Positions 17,998 to 26,548 of a stretch of 64,000 nt of DNA are shown piece after piece. The stretch spans positions 224,973 through 288,972 of the forward strand of contig NZ_JAPFRD010000013.1 of the NCBI RefSeq assembly GCF_026183695.1, read 5' to 3'. The stretch comes from Alteromonas aquimaris (lineage in GTDB: Bacteria > Pseudomonadota > Gammaproteobacteria > Enterobacterales > Alteromonadaceae). The position numbers were made by a program, and so were the translations under genes. Under the pieces are notes generated by a model. The model searched no databases. It was not told the origin of the DNA and saw nothing but the letters and a program-made list of their open reading frames with translations. How positions within the stretch are numbered: the stretch's first letter is position 1; the number at the start of each line of letters is the position of its first letter.

Positions 17998-18085
17998 TGG
18001 GTACTTTGCCCCCCATTCTACATTCTCATGCCTCCAGCGGGCCGAAAACACTGGTTGAGTTATACGCCAAGAGTCGATCGGCAGT
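17998..18085 (+). pseudogene. Out-of-frame remnant of the adenylation domain
   Basis: Reading the frame that begins at GTA 17994 gives VMGTLPPILHS and SSGPKTLVELYAKS. That resembles the start of the C-terminal adenylation sub-domain (the usual GxKxLVAYY strand). It becomes unrelated soon after, so the rest of the domain appears lost. Confidence 0.45.
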
Positions 18086-18351
18086 CACTTATTTTGGAGG
18101 AAGGTTTCGTGTGCAACGCACAGCAATCCTTCTCTTTGGTGATATAAGCAATAAAGACCGCTCATTTACATCAAGGACAGCGGTCGCAGCGCGTTAATAA
18201 GGCTATGCAAAATTCTACCATCCCCCCTTATATCAACCAGACTGGTTAGACCAGATTAAATAAGTTGCAAAATTTTGTATTTTTTTCTGCCAATGATGGA
18301 AGTTTTGTCGTATGGTTGGGCCGTAGTATTAAAAAACTAGGATAAATGGCA
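18086..18351. other. Intergenic region before fimbrial-like genes
   Basis: No convincing gene. Contains a 7-base-arm inverted repeat (GACCGCT 18156, AGCGGTC 18179) and, close to the next gene, the likely promoter region of the DUF4402 operon (AT-rich 18250-18345). Confidence 0.4.
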
Positions 18352-18861
18352 ATGATAAATAAAATGAAAAAAGCCATAGGTGCGTTAGTTTTACTTTCAC
18401 TTCCTTATACAGCTTGGTCAGCCAACCCCGAATCCGTCACAGTTAATGTCACGTTTGTAGACGCCATTACAATGTCAACTGCCAATCATTTAAATTTCGG
18501 ATTGGTTGACTCTGCGATGGCTGCTTCAGAAACAATTATGATTTCACCTGATGATACGGTAACCGATACCAATAACCGGCGTTTAGGTGGAATTGCTGAA
18601 GCCGCAGAGGTTACTGTTAGTGCCAGTGCAGGACAAGCGATTACCATTTCTGTGGATAATATTGTGGGGGGCGTACACTATAATTTAGGCAGTCCTACCT
18701 GCAAATATGATGTCAATACGTCGGTGGCATGTACTTCGTACAGCACAACCTCCGTAGCGTCGGGCGCACTATTAATAGGCATGACCTTAACTCGCAATAG
18801 TGTAGCCATGACACCTGGAGTAGATAACGGCTCTTTTGAGGTTAATGTAACCTATAATTAA
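18352..18861 (+). CDS. DUF4402 pilin-like protein 1
   Basis: About 169 residues with a signal peptide ending TAWSA and a beta-rich mature part of the DUF4402 type (LNFGLVDS, then ETIMISPDDTVTD, VTVSASAGQAITIS). It ends in the strand-like EVNVTYN, as pilin-like subunits do. A C-x9-C pair (CKYDVNTSVAC) is seen near the C-terminal third and recurs in the second subunit. Two in-frame ATG lie 6 bases apart. AGGA is 9 bases from the second (18352), which I prefer, but 18346 is possible. It is followed after one base by a PapD-like chaperone gene, so it is very probably a secreted structural subunit of a surface fibre. Confidence 0.8.
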   Translation: MINKMKKAIGALVLLSLPYTAWSANPESVTVNVTFVDAITMSTANHLNFGLVDSAMAASETIMISPDDTVTDTNNRRLGGIAEAAEVTVSASAGQAITISVDNIVGGVHYNLGSPTCKYDVNTSVACTSYSTTSVASGALLIGMTLTRNSVAMTPGVDNGSFEVNVTYN

Positions 18862-18862
18862 T

Positions 18863-19672
18863 ATGGAACCAGTGCCTCAATGGAGATACGTTAGCTTTTT
18901 AGTTCTCGCGTTCTCCCTGTGTTATTTATTTACTTGTAAACCGGTAGAAGCGAAAGCTTCGCTGTTTCTTACCGAAGATGTTTTATATCTTTCATCAGAA
19001 CGTCGGGTAGTAAGTGTGAATGTCTTAAATCGCGGAAGTAGAACGGGGGTTTTTTCTGTACGCTGGTTAGATCACACCATGCTATCAAATGGACATCTTA
19101 AAAGGTTACCAACTGGTGAGCCAGAACATAGCTTAGTGCCTTTTGTCCGCTTCTCTCCACGCCGAATGACCCTCAAACCTGGGCAATCGCAAAGAATTAA
19201 AATTGCCTTAAAACGTAGTGCAAATGCGGCACCATCGAAAGAGTATTATTCTCACTTAAATGTGACAACGATTAATGATGATCTTGAAGCTACCCTTTCT
19301 CAAAAAGCCGAAATAAGTGAAACCAACGGTATGCATATCAAAGCGAGGATGGGCATTAGTATTCCTGTTATCTGGCGACACAACGTTGAGCCCGCTCAAG
19401 TTTCATTAACGGTTATCTCAAACACTTCTCCTGATCCAGAAGTAGTGATCGAGAAAAGGGGTGAAGCTTCTCTTCGCGCCTATCTGCATGTTTTTAACCA
19501 ACGTAATGACGATTTGACTCCCCACCCGGTGATCATGTATCCAAATATTACCTCGCGCAGCATTCCCTTAAAAATTGAGGAAATGGGCGAAGGCCCCCTG
19601 CGTGTTGTATTGAGTGAGAGTCCCCATCGTAACCGCGCATTAACCTCACCATTAATTGATATAGAACTGTAG
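18863..19672 (+). CDS. PapD-like periplasmic pilus chaperone
   Basis: A 269-residue protein with signal sequence (about 1-30, ending CKPVEAKA). Its N-terminal Ig-like domain matches pilus chaperones: LSSERRVVSVNVLNRG, the FxPxxxxLxPGxxQ-type motif FSPRRMTLKPGQSQRIKI, and EYYSHLNV in place of the usual EYRxHL strand. The second half forms the second Ig-like domain. Chaperones of this class hold subunits by donor-strand complementation and deliver them to the usher. The gene sits between two DUF4402 subunit genes with gaps of 1 and 2 bases, so translation is coupled. It is longer than classical PapD-type proteins (about 230), in line with the alternative CU families. Confidence 0.83.
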   Translation: MEPVPQWRYVSFLVLAFSLCYLFTCKPVEAKASLFLTEDVLYLSSERRVVSVNVLNRGSRTGVFSVRWLDHTMLSNGHLKRLPTGEPEHSLVPFVRFSPRRMTLKPGQSQRIKIALKRSANAAPSKEYYSHLNVTTINDDLEATLSQKAEISETNGMHIKARMGISIPVIWRHNVEPAQVSLTVISNTSPDPEVVIEKRGEASLRAYLHVFNQRNDDLTPHPVIMYPNITSRSIPLKIEEMGEGPLRVVLSESPHRNRALTSPLIDIEL

Positions 19673-19674
19673 CC

Positions 19675-20145
19675 ATGAGAAGAACTCAGCTGTTAGGGTT
19701 GCATTTTTTATTGGTCCTCCCTTGTTTTTGCGAAGCAGCCATCACTATTACAAAAATGAATGATATTAATCTCGGGCTACTTAAAGCAGGCCCTGCAGGC
19801 CGACAATGGATAGTTGGTACAGATGGCAGCCTGACGGGGACCGGTCAGGCAGACTATGTTTCAGGGGCAGCCGCTGGGGAAATAGTAGTGACTGATACCT
19901 CGGCGCCCGCGATGGTGCAAATACAAGCATTAAATATCACTAGCTATAACGGGTTCCAGGTAAATCAGATTTTGTGTCGCTATGGAAACGGTTCCCAGAC
20001 TCGTTGCGATTTGAGTGGTTACAGCATTACGACCAATAATATGTCGATTAGCCTTAAGGTGGGAATCGATGTTGAATCTACTCAATATCATTATGGTGGG
20101 GATAATGCCGGAGTAGACTTTGACATTTCAATTACATATCAATAG
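19675..20145 (+). CDS. DUF4402 pilin-like protein 2
   Basis: A 156-residue exported protein with a signal peptide (LLGLHFLLVLPCFCEA) and a DUF4402-type beta-fold (MNDINLGLLKAGPAGRQWIV, GEIVVTDTSAPAMVQIQA). It has the same C-x9-C spacing (CRYGNGSQTRC) as the first subunit, and a terminal strand FDISITYQ. It is the last gene of the three-gene plus-strand unit. It might be the tip or an alternative major subunit; the sequence does not tell which. Its stop lies only 4 bases from the stop of the convergent usher gene, leaving no room for a terminator. Confidence 0.78.
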   Translation: MRRTQLLGLHFLLVLPCFCEAAITITKMNDINLGLLKAGPAGRQWIVGTDGSLTGTGQADYVSGAAAGEIVVTDTSAPAMVQIQALNITSYNGFQVNQILCRYGNGSQTRCDLSGYSITTNNMSISLKVGIDVESTQYHYGGDNAGVDFDISITYQ

Positions 20146-20149
20146 ATAA

Positions 20150-22789
20150 TTAGTTTTCTTGGTGCGCAGAAGGTCCCACTTCTAACTTTAGGTAGGCGTA
20201 GCCTTCTTCCGCATCCAGTCTCAGTTGTTTTCGCTGCAAGCCAAAATGGTGAGGGCGATAATGTAGCACATAATCCCCTGTGTTCACGGACCTAAAACTG
20301 AAGTAGCCATCAAACTCGGTATGGGTGGATGCCACTTCATTGCCTTGAAGATCGATTAATTGCACTTCGATTCCACTTACCTCTAAACCCTGCGGTAGCG
20401 TTAAGTGGCCTTCAATATCGCCCACAAACTGGACCGGGACAGGTATGTCTAAGGAGGCTCCTGCGTGGGTAAATATCTTTAGGTTTGGATAACTAGGCTG
20501 TAGATACGCGTCAGGCAAAGGCATGTTATCTAATGAAATGTCGGTAGCATAATTTCCGGGAATATTATCGATTACATAAGGATTTAAGCCACTGGGTCCT
20601 TGAGGATGCACTCTTTCTGAGGAGTCTAATAGTCCATTGCCATTGTGGTCAATGTAAGGGTGGAAGGTCGCTCTGGCATGGTAGGTTAAATTCCGCCTGC
20701 TGAGCCTGCCTTCACCAAAATAGCTTGAAAAGCCAATCCCTACAGATTTATTTCCGTGATTATCTATAGACGCAAAGGCATTAATATTCGCCCATTTAGT
20801 TTCCCAGCTTATTTGTTGTTGTAAAAGGGAAATAGGCTGTTCAAGGAAAGTCCGGCTTAAATGCGTAGTGGCGAAGACCTTCACTCCGGGACGCCATCTA
20901 GCGGTGAAATTAAGTTGTTCAGCCTGGGCGCCATCTTCTACTTTATAACCTAAGCCGCCAGTGAAGCTCATACCTGCAAGACGCGTGGTCGCCTCGATGC
21001 GGCCCTTAAAGCGCGATTCGCTTAAACTTACCTTTTCGTACTCAATAAAATTGTTAAAGAACCAGCGGTTCCACACTTTCGTCACGCGTAGTCTGGCATC
21101 GACCTTATCAAGATCTTGAAATAGACGATCGTAATTGAAATTAAATTGATAGCTATCAAAGAAATTGTCTAACGGCCCGTTTACAAACATCTGATTACGC
21201 CGTTTTATATTACCCACCTGCTCGGTCAACGGGCTTACAAACCCATTTTCAAAACTAACCAATAAAAAATTATATTGATGGTGACCGAATGCGCCATGAT
21301 AGCCAAATGAAGACGCCTTCTCGCCGGACGATTGCCGTAACAGCTCTATAGATCCGACACCTGAGAATATATCAGCTTTAGTTGACAACCCTACATAAGC
21401 ATTACTGGTTGGCAACTGGTCGAGCGTGCCAAATACTGAAGTAGTTTCCTCAGAGTTGGATGGCTGCGTCCATCTTCCTCTAACGTTGTAAGCTGAAATG
21501 CCAACCTCGAGACTATTAGACACACCATATTTCACTTCTACTAAGTTGGCAGAGTCGGTAAGCGCTCTACCCGTGAAAGGCTCACTGTCACCTAATAACG
21601 CATTCTGGTAATCTAGGTAACTTAAACGATAGCTATATTTTCCTTCTGATAAGGTTAACCCGCCTCCCCAAATCTCGTGCAATTGAGTTTCTCGTTGCCC
21701 TTGCGGTCCATACAACAACACCTCAAAACGGTTTAAACCCATGGATAATGGTAATTGGTCAAATTGATAGCGACCATCACTATCGACTTTCACCAATCCC
21801 AGCAGCTGATTATCTTTGTACAGTTCCGCGTCCCAGTCAGGCGGCGCATTACCCACTATCTCTTGCATTTCCCTATTACCATGGCTCAACGGACTATTCC
21901 GCTGTATATCCACTCCTACACCGGCCCCGTTGAGTCCTATCAGACTGCGCTCGTTTAGATAAATGTCGCCAAATTGATATTCTGTCGCCCCAAAGACTAA
22001 AGAACTGTCGCGCGTGTTTGCTCTTTTGGAAAACGTCAGGCGTCCTGAGTGCTGTGAATCGTGTAAAGATGTGGTCGAATAATTCCCCGTAAAAAAAGTC
22101 TGATGGTGAAACAAATCAAAAGTAGAAGTAAGCGAGGCACTCGTCGCGTGAGTACCAGTGAGCGTATTATCATTCCATTGATGTTGCGTTTGTATAAAAC
22201 TTCTCGGCTCAGTCCATAGCTTATATTGGTCGGGGATGTGAACCGATGATTCGGCAGTATCACTCTTTAAATATTGTTCCCTAGCCTCACGCAACCGTTT
22301 CTGTTGATACGGGAATGGTACTTCTGCATGAATATATAGTAATTGGTCGGGTAGTTGCGCAGTGGTCATTAAGTTAAACCACTTCTCTAACTGGCTCATT
22401 TCCACATAGAGCTGATCATTCAAGGTTAAGTAAGCACTGGGAGCGATTGAATAAACTGACTCGTTACTTGTTACACGCTGATTATTTTCGTCCCAGAAAA
22501 ATAAATGAGATTGGTTAAATGACCACCCTTCCCAGCCTCGCCGGGTTCGGTAAATAGAAAAGTCAGCGATGGCGATAAATTCGCGAAAATCTACGTATAG
22601 ATGATCACCTTTACGGTAAGCCGGCAGTAACGTTGACTGCGGCTCGTTCGCTAAAAACAGAGTTAACAAATAATCTTGTTCTGCATCTGATAAATACTGA
22701 TAGGAAGCCGCACTACTTGCACAGAAAAGAGACCAACCATGTACTACCATCAAAACAAAAAAGGCTATTTTTATTTTTTTTCTTCTCAA
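20150..22789 (-). CDS. Non-canonical outer membrane usher of the fimbria-like locus
   Basis: An 879-residue outer membrane protein with N-terminal signal peptide (FFVLMVVHGWSLFCASSAAS). It has a long run of beta-barrel strands and usher-like segments (FGDIYLNERSLIGLNGAGVG, PPDWDAELYKDNQLLGLVKVD, FDQLPLSMGLNRFEVLLYG, GKYSYRLSYLDYQN). A calcium-loop-like piece (DHNGNGLLDSSE) and a C-terminal carboxypeptidase-regulatory-like Ig domain (GHLTLPQGLEVSGIEVQLID ... DGYFSFRSVNTGDYVLHY) follow. It should secrete and assemble the DUF4402 subunits. Unlike ordinary chaperone-usher operons it is on the opposite strand and converges on the chaperone/subunit unit, so it has its own promoter. It differs from FimD/PapC in sequence and I place it only as an alternative usher. 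Confidence 0.75.
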   Translation of the reverse strand: MRRKKIKIAFFVLMVVHGWSLFCASSAASYQYLSDAEQDYLLTLFLANEPQSTLLPAYRKGDHLYVDFREFIAIADFSIYRTRRGWEGWSFNQSHLFFWDENNQRVTSNESVYSIAPSAYLTLNDQLYVEMSQLEKWFNLMTTAQLPDQLLYIHAEVPFPYQQKRLREAREQYLKSDTAESSVHIPDQYKLWTEPRSFIQTQHQWNDNTLTGTHATSASLTSTFDLFHHQTFFTGNYSTTSLHDSQHSGRLTFSKRANTRDSSLVFGATEYQFGDIYLNERSLIGLNGAGVGVDIQRNSPLSHGNREMQEIVGNAPPDWDAELYKDNQLLGLVKVDSDGRYQFDQLPLSMGLNRFEVLLYGPQGQRETQLHEIWGGGLTLSEGKYSYRLSYLDYQNALLGDSEPFTGRALTDSANLVEVKYGVSNSLEVGISAYNVRGRWTQPSNSEETTSVFGTLDQLPTSNAYVGLSTKADIFSGVGSIELLRQSSGEKASSFGYHGAFGHHQYNFLLVSFENGFVSPLTEQVGNIKRRNQMFVNGPLDNFFDSYQFNFNYDRLFQDLDKVDARLRVTKVWNRWFFNNFIEYEKVSLSESRFKGRIEATTRLAGMSFTGGLGYKVEDGAQAEQLNFTARWRPGVKVFATTHLSRTFLEQPISLLQQQISWETKWANINAFASIDNHGNKSVGIGFSSYFGEGRLSRRNLTYHARATFHPYIDHNGNGLLDSSERVHPQGPSGLNPYVIDNIPGNYATDISLDNMPLPDAYLQPSYPNLKIFTHAGASLDIPVPVQFVGDIEGHLTLPQGLEVSGIEVQLIDLQGNEVASTHTEFDGYFSFRSVNTGDYVLHYRPHHFGLQRKQLRLDAEEGYAYLKLEVGPSAHQEN

Positions 22790-23114
22790 CCGTCTGGCGC
22801 CGTGTGGAGACCCTTTTGTTATTTCTAGATAGTAAGATTTTGTAGACCGAATGTAAATTTTTTATAACCGAAGGATGAAATAAAAATACGTAGGTTGGCA
22901 TAGTGTAAAATGCCGCTTTACCCAGTTCGGTCTGACGTTTGCCTTTGCCTACTAACACTTTCACTTGAGGTCGGATTATAACGGCTGAACGTAATTAGCA
23001 AAATTAGATAGGCCTCGGTCCCAGAATTAACAAATGTATAATCAAATTGAAATTGTGGAACATATTGCGTAAAGAGGATTTTAATAAGAAAAACAGGCTT
23101 TCAGCCCTTAAAAA
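22790..23114. other. Intergenic region between usher gene and tRNA
   Basis: About 325 bases, AT rich, with no supported gene. It carries the usher promoter (minus strand) and the 3-prime flank of tRNA-Arg. No direct repeat of the tRNA end was found here. Confidence 0.45.
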
Positions 23115-23191
23115 TGGCGCACCCGATAGGATTCGAACCTATGACCTTTGCCTCCGGAGGGCAACGCTCTATCCAGCTGAGCTACGGGTGC
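23115..23191 (-). tRNA. tRNA-Arg (anticodon CCG)
   Basis: Seventy-seven bases including an encoded CCA. The acceptor stem GCACCCG pairs with CGGGTGC. The D-arm region is AGCTCAGCTGGATAGAGC, the anticodon loop lies in CCCTCCGGAGG (anticodon CCG), and the T-arm is AGGTTCGAATCCT. All arms pair. It decodes CGG arginine codons. Confidence 0.97.
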
Positions 23192-23359
23192 GTATTGTAT
23201 TAAACCTTTTTCTGACTTATCTGGAATAACATCATAGGTCAGAGCGGGCGTAATGATACTGATGGTTACCATTGGGTTCAACTAATTTTGTTCGCCACTG
23301 TTATATGGGGATGAAATAGACTAATTCCTTCCTTTTTATAAGTATTTGCTTTTAAACAG

Positions 23360-23387
23360 TTGTAGGTGAAGGATTAACCGTTATAAA
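23360..23387 (+). promoter_or_regulatory. Possible sigma-70 promoter of cytochrome c5 gene
   Basis: TTGTAG at 23360 and TATAAA at 23382 with a 16-base spacer lie about 45 bases upstream of the cytochrome start. The match is moderate. Confidence 0.45.
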
Positions 23388-23431
23388 CTTGGCAGTTGAT
23401 AAGAATTAAATTCAATTGCCTGGAGACAGAT

Positions 23432-23842
23432 GTGAAATTGAAAACGTGGTTAGGTATTTTAACAGCAGTCGTTGCTGTGTTCACCGTTCAGGCTCAGGAT
23501 ATGAGCGACGAAGCAATTAAAGAACGTATCAAACCTTTAGGCACTGTGCATATTGCGGGTGCTGAAGCCCAGGCTGCTGCCGGCGCAGGTGCAGGTGGAG
23601 CAAAATCTGGCGAAGACGTATATAACCAAGCATGTATGGCGTGTCACGGTGCCGGCGTGTTGGGCGCACCTAAGTTACAAGTGGCTGCCGATTGGCAACC
23701 GCGGATCGACGCCCGCGGTCTGGATGGTATTTGGCAGAACGCATTAAACGGTATTAATGCCATGCCTCCTCGTGGAGCGTGCGGCAATTGTAGCGATGAT
23801 GAAATAAAAGCTGCGATTGAGTACATGGTTGAAGGAATTTAA
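23432..23842 (+). CDS. Cytochrome c5 family protein
   Basis: A 136-residue periplasmic or membrane-anchored monoheme cytochrome. It has a signal-like N-terminus (WLGILTAVVAVFTVQA), an Ala/Gly-rich linker (about 43-57), the heme motif C68-M-A-C71-H72 with the distal Met ligand at M111 (NAMPPRG). A second Cys pair C117/C120 (ACGNC) is typical of the c5 group. It should carry electrons to terminal oxidases or reductases. The start is a GTG at 23432 with GGAG 6 bases upstream; the longer in-frame ATG lacks such a site and would spoil the signal peptide. It is monocistronic and followed by a terminator at 23861. Confidence 0.9.
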   Translation: MKLKTWLGILTAVVAVFTVQAQDMSDEAIKERIKPLGTVHIAGAEAQAAAGAGAGGAKSGEDVYNQACMACHGAGVLGAPKLQVAADWQPRIDARGLDGIWQNALNGINAMPPRGACGNCSDDEIKAAIEYMVEGI

Positions 23843-23860
23843 TTGATTTTCTTACTATTT

Positions 23861-23886
23861 ACGCCACTGACAAGAGTGGCGTTTTT
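23861..23886 (+). terminator. Intrinsic terminator of cytochrome c5 gene
   Basis: Stem ACGCCACT / AGTGGCGT followed by TTTTTAA, 19 bases past the stop. Confidence 0.85.
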
Positions 23887-23947
23887 AACTGAAATCGGTT
23901 ACTTTACGTTCAGAATCTCTCTCTCTTCATTTTAATTGGCTAGCAGG

Positions 23948-26545
23948 ATGTCATCTGAGTCAAAGTACGAGTTGTCTGAAGAGGAATTGAGGGAACTTAT
24001 TCCTCAGCTCCAGCAACTTACCGACAAATATAAACGCGCAGAGCGAGTTCAAAAAGCGCTGTTTGACATATCAGAACTTGCTAGTTCAGTTAGCAATTTA
24101 AGCCGCTTATACCCTGCAATTCACGAAATCATCGGCGACTTCATGAACGCCGACAATTTTTTCGTTGCTTTTTACGAGCGTGATGCCAACGTCATCAACT
24201 TTGCCTATTTTGTTGACGAGTATGACGAGCAAACTATTCAGCAAGTACCTGCTGACCAGCTGATGGACGGAATCACCGGGTATATCCTTCGAAGCGGTAA
24301 ACACGTTTTTCTGGACGATAAGAATACCCAGACATTTGAAGATGCGACTGGCGTTAAATTAGTGGGCGCACTACCCCACCAATTCTTAGGTGTTCCGTTA
24401 AAGCGCGGTACGCAAGTTATTGGGGCCATGGTAGTTCAGACTTACGATAAGTCGGTGACCTACAACGATGAAGATCTTGAAGTTTTATTGTTTGTTTCGC
24501 AGCATATTGTGACCACCGTGGATCGGGTTAAAAGTCGTGAACTCACTGAACGCACCATTCGCGAACGCACTAGGCAATTACGTAAAATTAACGATGATTT
24601 GCAAGAAGAAATTCTGGAGCGTCAGAAGGTCGAATCGCTTCAACAAGCTCTTTTTGAAATATCCGAACTGGCGGCAACCCTTGAAGGTGACATGGATATC
24701 TTTTACGCCAGCTTGCATGAAATTCTGGCCCGCCTGATCAGCGCACCCAACTGTTTTATCGCCATTTTGGACGAAACCAAGACGTTTCTCGACTTCCCTT
24801 ATTTTAGCGACATTCTTAGTGAAGCCGCCGATCGCCGCCCATTAGGGATGGGCTTAACTGAATTTGTTCTGCGTACAGGACAGGCCGAACTCATTAACCC
24901 GCCTCGTGTCCTGGAACTAGCGGAATCTGGTGAAATTGATGTATCAGTGGCCCAGTCGATGCTTCAAAGCGCCAATTCCTGGCTGGGCTCGCCGCTGGTG
25001 GTTGAAGGCGAGATATCCGGTGTTATTGCCGTACAAACTTATGGTAAACACGCAAAATATACGAGCAAAGATTTAGAGCTGTTGCGGTTCGTTTCCCATC
25101 ATATTGCCGTTGCCATGGAGCGTAAACGCAGTACCGAAGCGATCCAGCGGTACAATCAGTTGCTTGAAGACAGAGTACAAGCACGCACGGTTGAGTTAGA
25201 CAGGGCTAACCAAATTCTTAAGCAGCAAATTGAAGAGCGAAAGGAAATTGAGTTAAAGCTTATCCATGATGCTCACCATGATTCTCTTACCGATTTGCCC
25301 AACCGTGCCATGTTCACCAGTCGCCTGGAACTGGCGATTGCGAATAAACAGCGATATTCAGAAAATTTATTCGCCGTGCTATTTATCGACCTGGATCGTT
25401 TTAAGGTAATTAATGACACGCTGGGTCATCATGCCGGCGATGAATTTTTAATGGAAGTGGCTCGCCGTATTTCACTGTGCATTCGGGGGCACGATTTGCT
25501 GGCCCGCTTGGGTGGTGATGAATTCGTTATCCTATTGGATAACTTTGATGATGTATCTGACGTAGAGGAAGTGGCTTCCAGAATCATTGAGGCAGTATCT
25601 GAACCCTTTACACTGGAAGGAAAGGAAATGTATTCCGGTGCCAGCATCGGTATTGCTCATCTGGAGCGTTACTATCGCACCGCGGATGAGGTGCTGCGCG
25701 ATGCAGACGCGGCTATGTATCAGGCCAAGTCACTTGGGCGCGGCCGTTTTGTCATGTTTGACAAAAGCATGCGTGAGAGACTGCTTGAAGAATTAGAGCT
25801 GGAGAACGAGTTTCGTAAAGCCCTGCGTGATGGCGCGTTAGAATGTTTTATGCAGCCGGTAATCGACACCCGTGATGATCAGCCTATTTACCATGAGATG
25901 TATGTACGCTGGAAGCATCCGGTGCAAGGTTCGGTTAGCCGCGATCAGTTTCGTCAGGTGGCTGAACAAAGCGGACTAACCATGGATTTGGATATGTTCC
26001 AGTTAAACAAGGCGTGTGAATTGCTAAATGCTTGGCGCGGCGACTCCGACAGCCCGAAACGCATTGCGGTAAACATCTCTATTAATCACTTATTGCAATC
26101 ATCGCTGGTGAATAAGATCATTCATATGATTGAAAGTACAGGGGTTTCGCCAAGTGAGTTAGTGTTTGAGTTTAACGAAAACGATTTAAACCGTCGCTCA
26201 CAGTTTATCCTACCATCAATTAAGAAGCTAAAACGCGCGGGGATCACGCTGGTACTGGATAATTTCGGTAGCGGACTGGCCTCATTGAGCTACTTATTTG
26301 CCTACCCTTTCGATTACATTAAGATCGATCATCGCTTTGTGAAGTCTCTGCCCCGTTCTCAGCGTAATCTTAAACTGATCCAATCCGTGATGCTCATCTC
26401 TGAGCACCTTAAATTTAAAGTTATCGCAGAGGGCGTTGACTCCTCCTCGCAACTTGATGCGCTGGCCGACATCGAATGTCATTACGGGCAAGGCAAAGTG
26501 CTCAGCGAAGCCAAACCTCTGCCTATAAAGAAGCTGGCTGGCTAA
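23948..26545 (+). CDS. GAF-GAF-GGDEF protein with degenerate EAL domain
   Basis: An 865-residue soluble c-di-GMP signalling protein with no membrane helix. Two GAF-type sensor domains (about 35-200 and 230-395) are each preceded by a coiled-coil-like helix with similar sequence (QKALFDISELASS and QQALFEISELAAT). The GGDEF motif is intact at 522-526 with the product-inhibition RxxD (RGHD, 513-516) five residues before it, so diguanylate cyclase activity is likely. The EAL half (about 625-865) is altered: EMYVRW replaces EALxRW and DNFGSG (771-776) replaces DDFGTG. Phosphodiesterase activity is therefore doubtful and it may bind c-di-GMP only. The start is ATG 23948; an in-frame TTG at 23936 adds four residues and neither has a good ribosome site. 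Its stop is 3 bases from the convergent rep stop. Confidence 0.88.
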   Translation: MSSESKYELSEEELRELIPQLQQLTDKYKRAERVQKALFDISELASSVSNLSRLYPAIHEIIGDFMNADNFFVAFYERDANVINFAYFVDEYDEQTIQQVPADQLMDGITGYILRSGKHVFLDDKNTQTFEDATGVKLVGALPHQFLGVPLKRGTQVIGAMVVQTYDKSVTYNDEDLEVLLFVSQHIVTTVDRVKSRELTERTIRERTRQLRKINDDLQEEILERQKVESLQQALFEISELAATLEGDMDIFYASLHEILARLISAPNCFIAILDETKTFLDFPYFSDILSEAADRRPLGMGLTEFVLRTGQAELINPPRVLELAESGEIDVSVAQSMLQSANSWLGSPLVVEGEISGVIAVQTYGKHAKYTSKDLELLRFVSHHIAVAMERKRSTEAIQRYNQLLEDRVQARTVELDRANQILKQQIEERKEIELKLIHDAHHDSLTDLPNRAMFTSRLELAIANKQRYSENLFAVLFIDLDRFKVINDTLGHHAGDEFLMEVARRISLCIRGHDLLARLGGDEFVILLDNFDDVSDVEEVASRIIEAVSEPFTLEGKEMYSGASIGIAHLERYYRTADEVLRDADAAMYQAKSLGRGRFVMFDKSMRERLLEELELENEFRKALRDGALECFMQPVIDTRDDQPIYHEMYVRWKHPVQGSVSRDQFRQVAEQSGLTMDLDMFQLNKACELLNAWRGDSDSPKRIAVNISINHLLQSSLVNKIIHMIESTGVSPSELVFEFNENDLNRRSQFILPSIKKLKRAGITLVLDNFGSGLASLSYLFAYPFDYIKIDHRFVKSLPRSQRNLKLIQSVMLISEHLKFKVIAEGVDSSSQLDALADIECHYGQGKVLSEAKPLPIKKLAG

Positions 26546-26548
26546 ATG

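Noticed and set aside
9743..23191. Integrated prophage or mobile island with clear borders
   Set aside because: No integrase, transposase, phage gene or duplicated tRNA end could be found.
23047..23229. Plus-strand 60-codon frame reading APDRIRTYDLCLRRATLYP
   Set aside because: It is the antisense reading of tRNA-Arg, a well-known false protein.
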